In this document: positions 50,745 to 62,137 of the stretch, one piece after another | Position numbering within the stretch: position 1 is the stretch's first letter | How the letters are laid out: each line of letters starts with the position of its first letter | DNA from: Limnephilus marmoratus | Lineage: Eukaryota > Arthropoda > Insecta > Trichoptera > Limnephilidae | Reading direction: 5' to 3' | Length of the DNA stretch: 64,000 nt | Assembly: GCA_917880885.1 (NCBI GenBank) | Contig: OU862912.1 | Location: forward strand, 53,587,994-53,651,993 | The notes under the pieces: model-generated | What the model was told of the DNA's origin: nothing | What the model saw: the letters and a program-made list of their open reading frames with translations, nothing else | Database searches by the model: none | Made by a program: the position numbers and the translations under genes

Positions 50745-51262
50745 AGAATTTTATTTTTTATTTTTATTAATAAAATTCCTTTATTATTTATTTACAGTTT
50801 TTTTACATTTTTAAATTAAGTCCCGTTAAACTGATTGATATCAGTTTGTCAACGGGTTCTTTTGACATTTACTTTTTTTTAATTGAGACAGGTACATAAA
50901 ATATACACATTATTACATTTTATATATACAAAAAAATATATATATTTTGGAAAAAAAAATGTTAATAAATTTTTATATAAGAAATACAGAACAGAGAAAA
51001 TGAAAGAAATAAAAAGAAAATATTAATGGAAAAAACATTAAACGAAAAGCGGAAAAACAAAGATTAGTACAAAAAAGTTCTTTCACTTAGCCATTTTTTT
51101 AGCGTAGGTACATTTCCTTCTGAAACTCAATTCACAGCTTTTTATTGCGTTGGGTAACATGTTGTAAATTATTGGAACAAGGTATTCTAGAGTTCTTTGA
51201 CCGTATTTATTTAGGTGTCTGGGAATTATAAGTCCATCGTTTGCAGTTAGTTTGTATTATGA
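50745..51262 (-). mobile_element. LINE 3' end
   Basis: The minus strand encodes LIIPRHLNKYGQRTLEYLVP and 'IIYNMLPNAIKSCELSFRRK' then a stop near 51080, a typical LINE ORF2 tail. About 330 bp of AT-rich 3'UTR and an A-rich end (T-rich at 50750-50770) follow. Confidence 0.65.
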
Positions 51263-51748
51263 ACATGAACCACTAGTTTATTATAGTCAAACAGAAACTA
51301 AGTGAACGGTCAAAGTCCAAAGTCAGTAATAAAATTTACAGGTAAAGCAACACGAGAAGGTTCACGACTTAAAATTAACTTTACTAAACAAAATGATTTT
51401 TTTTATGTTCGGGACTGAATTTAAGTCCGAATAAGGATTGAATGAAAATGCGTAGGTGTTTAAAATACCTACAAGGTGTCCGGTAACTCATATTACATAT
51501 ATATTTCAGAATCAAGAAATTTCTTAGACAGTTTTTATCAGATGCTAATTAATAAAGCTGTGACCAATTTATGAGATATTAAAATTTTAATAAAATTTGA
51601 TTTTTACCCCCGGCGGGGATTTTACAAATTTATTTTTTAAAGACAAAAATACCTAAATGTGCACATCAACATAAAACAACATACTTTTTACAATACAATG
51701 AACTTGGTATGTCGATAAATTTTTATTTGTGATTAAAAAATATTTATT

Positions 51749-52440
51749 TTACATTCCAATTACAGAGGGTTCTTCGAGGAATGTCACAAACTGATTTTCA
51801 AACCAATTTTTGAAGACTTTGGAATTCATTTCAGAATGGTAATCTGTATTCGACATAATCTTTTTCGTACGGAATATAAATTTACTCCCCGCGATAAAAC
51901 CCGTTTTTGCTGAACCACAATGCAAAATGATCAGCCGGCTTCCTTTTCCAACTGGCACTTTTAAACCCCCATTGCCCTCACTATTTCGCCACATGTGTGT
52001 AATCGTGTGATTTTGATTCACCCAAGTCTCGTCCAAATAGACTATTTGCCGTCCGTCGCTAGTTCATTTTCATTTTGATTCATTTTTCTCAAAAAGTTTA
52101 CACGCGCTGTAGCAATGTCTAAACTTCCCATTAAATACTTTCTTCCATCTTTGCGTATTCTGAATTTTATACCAATATCATGCAAAATACATCGCAATGA
52201 CTCATGAGATCCAAAAAAAATATTTTATCCACTGGAACTTTGTTAAGATTTGTAAGAGTGGGATATTGTCCATTGTCATAAAAATCCATCACCTTTTTAA
52301 AATCTTCCAATCCCGTTGAGGCCGCAAGCCTGCTGCCAATAAATGTATGGATGTCGTCAGTCCTGCTGCCAATAAATGTACTTGCTTGAAGTTCAATGTT
52401 TTGATGTATTCTGGATTGTCACGGATTTTTTGGAAAAACT
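51749..52440 (-). pseudogene. Tc1/mariner-like (DDE) transposase relic
   Basis: The minus strand reads 'GSHESLRCILHDIGIKFR', 'KYLMGSLDIATARVNFLRK', then (frameshift) 'YLDETWVNQNHTITHMW', 'VPVGKGSRLIILHCGSAKT', 'DYHSEMNSKVFKNWFENQ' and FLEEPSVIGM*. The DE of the first catalytic motif is present. The sequence stops just before the next expected D (normally MDNAPYH). Two frameshifts, one at an A-run near 52215 and one near 52050, break it. Confidence 0.8.
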
Positions 52441-53214
52441 TGATAACATTTTAAACTATCGTTTTTTCACCTGCCTGCAATTCGTATCGTTGATATTAAA
52501 TCATACAATAGGAAATTACAATCACACCGATTAAATAAACTGAGTCAAAATAACATTAATAAAGTATAGGTATTAAATCGAAAATAAAGTAATGGACTGG
52601 TTTTTGATCTTATGAAGTCAATACAGTACTTATTACTGAATGTGGAATCATTAATTGTTTGCTTTTATAGTAAGTAGCATGATATAAATAACAATGGAAT
52701 TTCCAAAGGATTTAGTTGCCTAATTCACGGGAATAACCGCCAATGGAATTTCTAAATTTTGTTTCGCAGCGTGTAATTATTAGGTATCGTCTGAAATATG
52801 GTTTTTAGAATCCAGTTTAATGTATTTTCGAAAATAGGAATTTACAAGGGAAGTATAAATAATAAGAAATGAAAAATATAAAAATATTAATAATATAATA
52901 GTGGAGTGCCTTTCGAGTTTGGGTTTTTCGGAGTTTTGACTGTACGTTAATCCCCGTGTGAAAATTTGGGAGTGCATTTGGTATCTGTTCGACTATATAT
53001 TCAGATTGAGATGTATGCTGACTCCAATTTTAAGCCACAATATAGCACGAACAGATAATAAATTTACAGAGTTGTATAGTAACGATTTTGGTATATCATG
53101 TGTTCGTATTCAGTTTTTTTTTAATAATAATTTTACCATATTGTACGTTTTGAATATTGTACGTTTTGCACTGAAAGAAGATTTGTTTTTGTTGAATGTC
53201 CTCATGTAATAATA
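52441..53214. other. Unassigned stretch
   Basis: AT-rich; an 83-codon plus-strand ORF at 52958 has no recognisable family. Confidence 0.4.
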
Positions 53215-53384
53215 ATTTTGATTCCATGCAAACTCAGAATCAAACCAACTCAACACCTCTTTGAAAAATCATTAAAACTATGAAAAAAATAAATTGAAAA
53301 ATAGCCCATAACTGAACCTAATGTAACCATTTTTTTATATATTTTTTCATCACTTGACGATTTTTCAAAGGAGTAGTAGTCCGG
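53215..53384. mobile_element. MITE with AACTCAGAAT ends, copy 2
   Basis: TTCCATGCAAACTCAGAATC, 'AAACCAACTCA', then the mirrored 'GATTTTTCAAAGGAG'. Same layout as 11786-11975. Confidence 0.6.
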
Positions 53385-53405
53385 TCACTACGACAAACAT
53401 TGTTA

Positions 53406-53566
53406 GGGAACGTACCCATACTACGTGACCAACTTTTTGCAATTTTTAACCCCCCCCCCTCCCCCGGTGACCAAAAACATAAGCCTGCCGCCGCTCGTAT
53501 CATTTGTATCTACCAAGCGTGACATTTTGAAGACCCCCTCCCTAAACGTAGTATGGGTACGTTCCC
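53406..53566. mobile_element. Tourist-like MITE, copy 5 (inverse)
   Basis: Both TIRs, TTA on both sides, C-runs on this strand. It is followed by three copies of a ~32-bp 'ACATTTCGACAAAAACTGAC' unit (about 53570-53665), probably host-site or unrelated tandem repeats. Confidence 0.85.
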
Positions 53567-53666
53567 TTAACATTTCAACAAAAACTGACGATACGATAAA
53601 CATTGTTAACATTTCGACAAAAACTGACGATACGACAAACATTGTTAACATTTAGACAAAAAATTA

Positions 53667-54351
53667 CGATACGACAAAATTGTATGTACCTATATCCTAT
53701 ATGTAAAGAAAAAAGAATGTTAATTAATTGTTTATTTTTATTATGTCTAAATCAATATAAAAAAATATATGAGATGTAATCATGTACCTACGTAGTTTAT
53801 AATTAAGTTATTTTTTCGAAAATTGCGAATTTCACGCTATTCTCTTCAAGATGTCGCGTATTTCGATTTAAAAAATGGCGAATTCGCGCGTTGACGCCCA
53901 TATAGAAACTTTCAGATATCTGTATTATATATAAGTAGATACCTACTTGAACATTACCTGAAATATAAGTTATTATTGGAAGAAACACGACACCAACTAC
54001 AAGACATTTAATGACGAGGCACTTCTGCCAGGGCTGGCGTTGCCAATTGCCACCCGTGACAAGTGAACAGGTAATATCTTAGCACGCGGCAGCACACGGC
54101 ACGCAGCACGCAGCACGCCCGCTTTGGGCCCAGCACGTCTGCTCGCCGAGGAATCTCGCCCGTGCTCGTGGTGAACTTGTAAACTTGTAGACTGGTGGGC
54201 TGATGGTGCGGCTTGCTCAATGGTAGGCGGTCAGCGGTCAGAAATAGTGGTCACCCCACGGTGCTCCGGTAACCCTGGAGACGTGATGTGATGCAGGCAA
54301 GCTGTGCTTATGAGATTGCGAGTTTTGGGACAATTGCGTTATTTATGATTG
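53667..54351. other. Unassigned stretch with GC-rich part
   Basis: 54010-54290 is distinctly GC-rich with 'GCACGCAGCACGCAGCACGC' repeats. No conserved protein is seen. Confidence 0.35.
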
Positions 54352-54682
54352 TTTTTTTTTTTTTTTTTTACGTGAGCTCCACACAGGAGGCCCTGAGGAA
54401 AATAATTTCCCTCAGGGCCTATGTCATCTTTGGGGATGCTGTGTGGAGGGTTTTTTTAAGGAAAGGAAGGAGGGGAGAGTTCTGGGAAGGAAGAGGGTTT
54501 AAGGGGTGGGTAGGAATCTGGGGTTCAGTGTAACCTAGACAAACCTCACCCCATGAACCCGGGCACCCCTGCTAAATCACCAAACGTAGCGAACCACTTG
54601 GGGTGACCTATGGCAGAGGTGTTGGTTATCCAATAAAGGTTCCCGGGGCGGCGGTACCCATTCCCGCCTCCCAAATTGAAAT
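54352..54682 (-). mobile_element. SINE-like repeat, uninterrupted reference copy
   Basis: T-tract, hairpin 'CCTGAGGAAAATAATTTCCC', 'GGGGATGCTGTGTGGAGG', 'GGGTAGGAATCTGGGGTTC', then the head to 'ATTCCCGCCTCCCAAATTG'. It shows what the copy split by the LTR element looked like. Confidence 0.88.
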
Positions 54683-54706
54683 TGTTTAATTGAATATACT
54701 GGTTAA

Positions 54707-54972
54707 TCTTAGATACTAATTAAAAACGCGAAAGTTTGTATGGATGTATGTGTGTTTGTTACTCTTTCACGCAAAAACCGCCAATTGGATTTTAATGAAA
54801 CTTTACAATAATATAAGTTCATACATCAGAATAACATATAGGCTATAATTTGTAGAGCTAGTTAGGAAGGGGATGCGGGAGGGGAACGGGGACGCACGGG
54901 AAAGGCGATTCAGGGAGAAACAATGTATTTCTATGAATATGGCATTGCAACGCATGCCGAGAACCAGCTAGT
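54707..54972 (+). mobile_element. Helitron-like element, short complete copy
   Basis: It starts TCTTAGATACTAATTAAAA with 'GCGAAAGTTTGTATGG' next. It ends with hairpin GGCATTGCAACGCATGCC and ACCAGCTAGT, then ATT. A TC start and CTRR end with no TIR fit a non-autonomous Helitron. Confidence 0.75.
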
Positions 54973-55189
54973 ATTATTATTTAATAAATTTTTAATTTTC
55001 AACATTCTCCCAGAAAACATCAAACTGAGTCAAACACAGAAAGAGTTTAAAAAATACGTTAAAATATGGATATATTCTAATGATCGAGCCTATACTGGTG
55101 CCCTCACCCCCTGTCATTGGCAGTTGTCATTGTAGTAATAAACTTGCAGTTTTTGTATTGTGTATATGCAAACAATAATGTAAACAATT

Positions 55190-56255
55190 CAGGTGGTCGA
55201 TTCAGGTGGTTGCTGACGGTTTCACCTCTTCTTCGCATTCGATAAATGCTGGCGTCCCACAGGGATCGGTTCTGTCACCGACTTTGTTTCTGTTGCACAT
55301 CAATGACCTCTTGTCATGTGCACCGATTCATTGTTACGCGGATGACAGTACAGTCCATGATAGCTTTTTGTTTGACAAGCCCCCAAAGGGCACACAAACT
55401 CCAATAGCTCGGAGGGCTTTGAAGCATAGAATGGACGGTTACCTCGAGAGTATTTTCTCTTGGGGTAAGAATAACCTCGTCGAATTTAATGTTTCAAAGA
55501 CCCAATCATGTTTGATAACGTCTAAAAGGGATCGAAATGAAAATCTAGTCTCCTTCAACGGAAGCAACCTTCCGAACAGGACCTCCATTGATATGCTTGG
55601 TGTAACTCTAAGTGACCAGCTTAGGTACGGGGGCTCCATCGAAACCAGAGTTAAGTTAGCCTCTCAGAAATTGGGCGTACTGTACAGGGCCCGCAGATAC
55701 TTTAATAGTACCCAACTGCTAACCCTGTACAAATCGCAAGTGCGCCCCACGGTTGAATTTGGCAGCCACCTCTGGTCTGGAGCTCCAAAATACCTAAAAA
55801 AAACCCTTGACTCTGTGCAGAAACGGGCGGTCCGTTTGATAGATTCTCCCATCTTAACAAACGGACTGCAATCTTTAGAACATAGGCGTCAGGTGGGAAT
55901 GCTGTCCTTGTTCTACCGGTATTACAATGGAAGATGCTCCGAGGAACTAGCATCATTGATCCCCTCGGCACCGGTGCATAGTCGGGAAACACGCCAAACA
56001 CGCGCCCAACATTTGTACACGGTTGACATTACTCACATGAGAACGGGTCGTTTCTATGACTCGTTCTTGAGTTCAACGGCTCGGCTGTGGAACGATTTGG
56101 CGGCCTCTGTGTTTCCTCCCTCCTACAACATGGGTCTCTTCAAGACCCATGTTCACTCCTTCCTTTCCTCAAAAAGACCCACCACACAGCATCTACAAAG
56201 ATGACATAGGCCCTGAGGGAAATTATTTTCCTCAGGGCCTCCTGTGTGGTGTTAA

Positions 56256-56343
<88 letters not shown>
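55190..56343 (+). mobile_element. 5'-truncated LINE with RT C-terminal half and long A-tail
   Basis: An open frame of about 335 codons to 56204. It begins in RT motif B ('INAGVPQGSVLSPTLFLLHI'), then the catalytic YADDS box, the thumb ('QKLGVLYRARRYFNSTQLL', 'YKSQVRPTVEFGSHLWSGAP') and a conserved C-terminus. The 3'UTR carries a strong hairpin (CCCTGAGGG..CCTCAGGGC) and an A-tract of about 83 nt to 56343. Truncation before motif A makes it inactive. The intact frame and long tail point to a recent insertion. Clade not fixed; Jockey-superfamily-like. Confidence 0.9.
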
Positions 56344-56344
<1 letters not shown>

Positions 56345-56399
56345 AAAAATAAAGTTTTTGCTGTATAGAAACCTACATTATACATTTATAAAAAACCAT

Positions 56400-56660
56400 A
56401 GATAAAATTGCGAGAAACAGGTTACAAATTTTTTTGCCTCAATACAGGTTCACCTAGTGAGGCAGGCTATGCACAACTAAAAATATTGTATAATTATGCT
56501 ACTTCTGTCTAACCGCTCTTACATTATTTTTAATTTTTTGTACTATGTAATCTATTTGTAAACTATATTGAACATGTACCTACTTTTTTAGTTATAGGTA
56601 ATGTTGCCAATTTCATTGAATAAAGATATTATTATTATTATTTATTTATTTATTTTCGGG
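56400..56660 (+). repeat. Probable 3'UTR and tail of another LINE
   Basis: Ends with 'TTGAATAAAGATATTATT' and ATTATTATTATTTATTTATT simple repeats. No coding frame. Confidence 0.35.
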
Positions 56661-57077
56661 AAATCGACAGTTTACATTTTTCCAGTTTGTACATGTTTGT
56701 ATAGCCAAAATAAAACCAATTATGGATTTCCTCCTTGTGACTTTCCCTCTGATTAAACAGCATAAGAAAAATAATAACCATTTAAAGCGATAATAACCAT
56801 TACAATCTGATTTGAGGTTATGGTAAAAAAATCTGATTTTGACACTTCATTTTGACAGTTAATGTGCGGCCACAGGAAAAAGGGAATAACTCAATAAAAA
56901 AAATAATATTAAACTCGTAGAAAAGTTACTTTTTTCACGTTTTCTCTTTCTTTCTTTCCAAGTGAATATTATCTAGTGTGTGTTTTTAAAACTCCCTTCT
57001 ATAAAAATAATTTTAATGATTTTTCACACACAGGTAAATCTGATCAACGGTAAGACGAATTGTCAAGGAAGGGGAAA
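56661..57077. other. Unassigned stretch
   Basis: AT-rich, nothing supported. Confidence 0.4.
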
Positions 57078-57335
57078 AGGCAGATGGAAAATTTGAAACA
57101 CTGGGAAAACGGAAAATGGGCATTATGTAATAGCATAAGTGCTGATGATTGGAAAAATTGTTGCAAACACGTGATGAAAATTGATGCAGAATATTATGCA
57201 TGAGGCAGTAATATATATGATGATATCGATGAACTGCGTTTAGATGAAGATAAAGATACGGAAGAAGAAGAATCACACGAGGACGAAGACAATAATTACA
57301 TGTCGGGTGTTGAATTAATAGACTTAAATTTTTAA
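57078..57335 (+). pseudogene. C-terminal end of a Tc1/mariner-like transposase
   Basis: The plus frame reads 'ISADDWKNCCKHVMKIDAEY', then an internal TGA, then 'DDIDELRLDEDKDTEEEESH' to the final stop. The 'W.NCC.HV.K.E..Y' pattern plus an acidic tail is the usual C-terminus of the DDE family seen at 51749. It is a separate locus on the opposite strand. Confidence 0.7.
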
Positions 57336-58125
57336 GTACCCACGTTTTTATATCGGAATAAACGCCCACTTAAAACCTGTTTTGTTTTATTTTGCTTCTA
57401 TTAAATTACAGTTTTTTGTGCAAATTTTTTGAAAATACAAATACGCTATGAAATATGCATTTTGCCAGAAGTGTTTTTTAAAACATACGTTCTTTGTCTT
57501 ATGAGCCATCTTGGTGTTGCCATTTAAAACTAGAAAACGATCGCAGCGCCATCATTTATTTTCTACACTTTCTTGCCAAACTGTACTTCTAAGCGATCAA
57601 ATTTTCAAAACAAAAACATATGATTTTGTATGATTTTGCATTATTTACTATGGCTTCATCTTAAATATAATACATCATGTAAACATAATATGCCTACCAG
57701 TACTTCACTCTAAAACTATTGCACTAGAAATCATAGGTACTTGTAAAATTTATCATATCGGTTAACATTATCCAGGATTTCTTACTTTTTATATTTTATA
57801 TTTAAATCTTTGTAGGTACCTACCTTTTAGAGATAGGTAGGTATCTTATAATTGTACATTTTACTTTTTATTCTTTTATTTCTCTCTTTAAATTTTTGTT
57901 TTTACTTTTACCTAATAATTTATAGTTTGTACTTTAATACTTTATACTTTATAATTTACTTTCATACATTATGGCTTTTATTCACTACTTAGGTATTACC
58001 TAACTTTTTACCATTTTTTTTAAATTTTACCAACATTTATACTATTATTCTTCATGTTGTTGTACTATTTATAAGAATGTCAAATATGTTAATGGCACGT
58101 GTTGTTCCGTATATGTGTAAATAAA
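57336..58125. other. Unassigned AT-rich stretch
   Basis: Low-complexity TTTTA/TACTTT runs; no gene or repeat identified. Confidence 0.45.
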
Positions 58126-58215
58126 TAAAATTACCTCAGGGACACGAACCCAAAACCTCTTGTCTAACCTGGACGCGGATGGACGGGACGTTTGACCCAG
58201 TTACAACCATTATCT
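58126..58215 (-). repeat. tRNA-derived SINE fragment
   Basis: The minus strand carries GGGTTCGTGTCCCTGAGG, a good B box, followed by a TTTATTTA tail. The box A region is degraded. Confidence 0.45.
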
Positions 58216-58399
58216 TTCACATTCTTCTGTGTCTTCTTCTATTTCATAGATTATTAGTGTTATCTTCTTCTTCAATGAATATTTTTTTTATTATTTTAAG
58301 TACCGGGTTGCTACCTCCTTCCTTCTTGAATCCATTATACGAGTTTAGTGTTAATTCTTAGATAATAATGGATAATAATACACAAAAATAGTAAAAAAA

Positions 58400-58800
58400 T
58401 ATCTTATAAAAATTTCGTGTCACGGTGTTTTTGGTCGCACTCCTCCGAAAACGCTTGACCGCTTTATGATTTTTTTTTTATATTTGGTAGGTATGAGAAT
58501 AGGTTTTAAAGCATATTTCACACCGCTAGGTGATTGTGATTAGGGTGTTTCAACCCAGAATTTTTTTTTTTTTCACATTTTTTTTGTATTTTGTTTTTTA
58601 TTTGGCATCAAAAAATACCTATAACTTAAAATTTAACCCTCCTACCCCCACCCTCCCATTTTTAATCGCGATTTTAGTATTTTTGTACTTAACCGTCTTT
58701 CGTATTTCAAACAGAACGAAATTATTTATGTTTTTGAATGATAGATGGCGCTACGTCCCATCGAACTTTCATCCACACATTCGGCATCACGGCAAACCAT
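58400..58800 (+). mobile_element. Helitron-like fragment, subfamily B, copy 2
   Basis: Matches 16724-17135: 'TTCGTGTCACGGTGTTTTTG', TTTGGTAGGTATGAGAATAG and 'TAGATGGCGCTACGTCCC'. Confidence 0.5.
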
Positions 58801-58904
58801 CGAGCTTATTTGTGTTGGCAAAGACGGACTGACAAAAAATATCGTACACTCAATTGCTCTTCGAAAATCATACTGATTTTGCAAAAAAAAACCCACCCTT
58901 TCTC

Positions 58905-58980
58905 CCTTGCCCACCCCAGGATTGAACCCCCTTTAGGGTCGAATCCCCCAGGTGCGTGCTAAAGCTACGCTCTTGGTGTT
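58905..58980 (-). repeat. Possible tRNA-like sequence or SINE head
   Basis: The minus strand reads AGAGCGTAGCTTTAGCACGC, then GGTTCAATCCTGGGG. These are A- and B-box-like motifs, but there is no cloverleaf. Confidence 0.3.
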
Positions 58981-59019
58981 TTTAATATCTTTCGGATATT
59001 TTTTTATGTGAATATCTCA

Positions 59020-59235
59020 GAAGAGTCCCAGCTGCTGGCGTCTGGAGCCAGTGAGACTATGGCATCCCCAATTGGAGTAGATACGCTGTGAGGCTGATGG
59101 TAGTGGGGAGGGGGAGGAGATGGGGAAGAAGAAGGTGGAGAAGTATCCTACTATTCAGATCTAGTTACCAAACACGGCTAGAACCACTTTTAAGCAACGT
59201 TTCAATTCTGAATGGTGGTCTTACACCAGGGCGAT
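59020..59235 (+). repeat. Dispersed ~210-bp repeat, copy 2
   Basis: Inverse of 20735-20945 with the same end phrases (GGAGCCAGTGAGACTATGGC at the start, GGTCTTACACCAGG at the end). Confidence 0.65.
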
Positions 59236-59299
59236 ACCGAGTGTACCTATCTTCCACTCTGTGTATTGTTTTTAATGACTTAATTGTGAAATAAGACAA

Positions 59300-59410
59300 A
59301 TTACTCATATTTGTGCACGTCGGTATTCGATACTGCCGCCTTCGGATTTCGAGTCAAGAGTCTTACCTTTCGACCACGAAGGTCGTCAAAATCTTCTGAA
59401 AGCTAATAAA
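59300..59410 (-). repeat. tRNA-derived SINE head, copy 2
   Basis: The minus strand reads 'TTCGTGGTCGAAAGGTAAGA', then 'GCGGCAGTATCGAATACC', i.e. A- and B-box-like parts in the right order and distance. Confidence 0.5.
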
Positions 59411-60183
59411 ACTGTGTTTATCTTAAGTGACCTGCGAGGAAAGTAGGTTTGTGTATCTACCTATCTGTTTTTACAAAATTAGATAGAGTCAAGGAATTCA
59501 TAATATTTATTGTACGTGTGATTATTTTGATAAACGGTGCCTTACAAATTATCGAATTATTATTACCAAATAAATAACAACTAACCTCTGCATAATGTTA
59601 ATAGTTTTTTTTTGTAGCCTGGTCACACCATCCTAAGAAGAAAACTCCGGCCATCCCGCGCCGGTACCTCACAATACCAATTTGGAGTTCAACTGAAATT
59701 ATAATAATTTCGTACAAGATTGTCGGGCGCGCGCGTGGAACGGGCCGCCATCTTGGATGACTAATTTGAATATTAACATCTAATAAATCCAGAATTAAGC
59801 GCAATTTGATGCCAGTCATTACGTGACCTTTGATTTTAATGATTTAAGCGGTTCTCTAGAAGTAATTCCGTGGTATTTAGGTAAGGCATGGGCTGTGAAA
59901 AAAATAATAATCAGAGGTTAAACAACTGATCCCTAATACTCATTGACGTAGTAGGTACCTATATCTTAACTGATCCTTATATATAGCAATATAGCCTTAA
60001 TTGATCGAAGCTAATACTATTAGGTATCTCTACCATGGAAGTAAGAATTGATGGGATGGAAATCTGTATGGATAGTATACCATAATTTGGGTCAAAGTAC
60101 GACGGTTTGAAATGTGGGACGGAAAAACTTGTTCAGTCGCAGTTCGCTCGCAATTTTTTTAATTTGCAATTAAATTGACTGCT
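59411..60183. other. Unassigned stretch
   Basis: A 73-codon minus ORF has no recognised family. Nothing else seen. Confidence 0.4.
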
Positions 60184-60505
60184 TTTGAAGTAAAACTTCT
60201 TTACGCACGCTTGACTTGGGGAGTAAGCTGGCGAATGCGTTACGAGAAGCGAGGCGAACGGTAGTTGAGAGGGAGTACGCTTCGTATATTACCTACTGTA
60301 GGGGCAAGATAGAGAGGTGCGAGCACACATTTTCTTTCTCTCTATCTCTCATAGCCAGTTACGTTACACAGTGCAGGACAATTGTCTGTATCACACTGTA
60401 GGAGCAAGAGAGAGCAGTGCGCGCGCACATTTTCTTTCTCTCTTCCTATCATAATATAGATGATAGGAAGTTTTACTTCAGTTGTGTGGTCTAAAGCACA
60501 CTCTT
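60184..60505 (-). mobile_element. Element with GAAGTAAAACTTC ends, copy 3
   Basis: Inverse of 2580-2892 in full, including both palindromic ends and both 'AGAGAGCAGTGCGCGCG' type blocks. Confidence 0.75.
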
Positions 60506-60750
60506 TTTTTTAATTTTATTTTTACTAATCTGGAGCTAATCTCCACACCAACTCCACACAGTACCTAAGCCCTGAGGAAAACAATTTCCCCGAAGCCTAT
60601 GACAAGACCTAGACAAACCTCACCTCATAACCCGGACACCCCTGCTAAGCCACCAAACGTAGCGAACTACTTGAGGTGACCTATGGCAGTGTTGTTGGTT
60701 ATCCAATAAATGGTTCCCGGGGCGGCGGTACCCATACCCCCCTCCCAAAA
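60506..60750 (-). mobile_element. SINE-like repeat, short copy
   Basis: T-tract, hairpin half 'CCCTGAGGAAAACAATTTCC', then the head phrases CCAAACGTAGCGAACTAC and 'TTCCCGGGGCGGCGGTACCC'. The middle is deleted. Confidence 0.75.
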
Positions 60751-60925
60751 TGTAAATAATACCTATTGAATACTTATTATCTCTTGTGTAAAGTTAGGTA
60801 TTATTAAAAAATAAATGTAAATTATAATGGTCGTGCAAGAAACCTTTTCATTTATTGTAAATATGTATCTTAATAATTATTGGATGATTTATACAGCGCC
60901 GTTTTGATGACAAAATCATCTACGA

Positions 60926-61425
60926 CAGTGTTTCTTAACCTGTGGTCCGCGCACCCCTGGGGGTCCGCGAATACATGTATGGGGTCCGCAGTCTCACCTC
61001 TGGACCATCTAATAATAATAAATAAATGCCACCAAAAGTCTCGTAATCGCTACGCGTCTTCGTTTCGGGATTATCTTCCAGTACCCGACAAAAATAAAAA
61101 TTGGGTATTGAACTCTTTCAACACAGTCTTTACTGATATTACTGGCTTGACAGCGGCACAGGAAAATCAATTAATAGAAATACCTTGTGATTAATTATAA
61201 AGTAATTTCAAAGAATCCTCTTTTTTAAGTTTTTGGGTGAATGTAATGAAGGATTTTAAGAAAATTTCAAGAGAAGCACTGAAACATTTACTGCTTTTCT
61301 CAACCACTTACCGCAGTGAACGGGCATTCTCTGCTCTTGTACGCATCTACTAAAAACCAATACAAGAACAGACAACAAGTTTGTTTTAATTTAACCGTCT
61401 ATATCATTAGTATGCAGCTTGATAG
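60926..61425 (+). pseudogene. hAT relic with ZBED5/SCAND3-like transposase C-terminus
   Basis: The left end CAGTGTTTCTTAACCTGTGG is hAT-TIR-like ('GGTCCGCG..GGGGGTCCGCG' follows). Downstream frames read 'WVLNSFNTVFTDITGLTAAQ', then after stops 'VMKDFKKISREALKHLLLFS' and TTYRSERAFSAL, the dimerisation end of hAT transposases. The right TIR was not found. Confidence 0.65.
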
Positions 61426-61432
61426 AAGTACA

Positions 61433-61910
61433 ATCTATAATATAAAAATGAATCGCTGAATGTGTTGCTAAGCGCAAATCTCGAGAGCAGCTGAACCGAT
61501 TTCGCTAATTCTTTTTTTCTAGAATATTCGTTTAAGTACGAGGATGGTTCTTACGGAGAGAAAAATTAAGAAAATTGCGCAGAAAATTGGATAATTTCAG
61601 AAAACCTAACGACTATCGCACGTTTGACAGTTCGCGTGTTTGAGAATGACATTTTGTAAAACAATGATTGTTAGATCAGGATTCTATTTTTGAAAATCTT
61701 TAAGTTGATAAATTTATTTAAAGTAGGTACTCCTCTAATAGTTTGAATCGAATCAAGAATAATATTAACGGGGGGGGGAGTGGAGTGGGGAGAGGGAAGG
61801 TGGAGGTGACGCAGTGGGAACGCGAGAGGGGAAGAGGACGCAGGAGAAGAAGGGGAGGTGGAAGGGGAACGGGACGAATGGGAAAGGACACTCAGGGAGA
61901 AACAATATTT
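61433..61910 (+). mobile_element. Helitron-like element, subfamily A
   Basis: It starts TCTATAATATAAAAATG then 'AATCGCTGAATGTGTTGC' and 'AGCAGCTGAACCGATTTCGC', a 5' end frequent in moth Helitrons. The G-rich block and 'CACTCAGGGAGAAACAATAT' follow. The terminal hairpin and CTRR are missing. Confidence 0.65.
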
Positions 61911-61919
61911 TTAACTTTA

Positions 61920-62137
61920 TATTACACACTCCTATTCAATCTCCTTATTAAATAAGCTTAAACTCCATCCCATAGAAAATAGAAGAATAATAAATTACTT
62001 AACTTTTCTGTTTAAAATTCCTGCATCTTACTGATTCCAACCTCCACAACACAGGTGAACTTCTAGTGTGGTGGACAATATATTATACCTTTGTAACGTA
62101 AATGTACTAAGAATAAATAAATAAATAAAATGTATTG
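61920..62137 (+). repeat. Probable LINE 3' tail
   Basis: 'GTGGTGGACAATATATTATA' then a run of AATAAATAAATAAATAAA. No coding part. Confidence 0.4.

Noticed and set aside
56140..56385. 81-codon ORF with a Phe run on the minus strand
   Set aside because: It is the translation of the LINE's A-tail.
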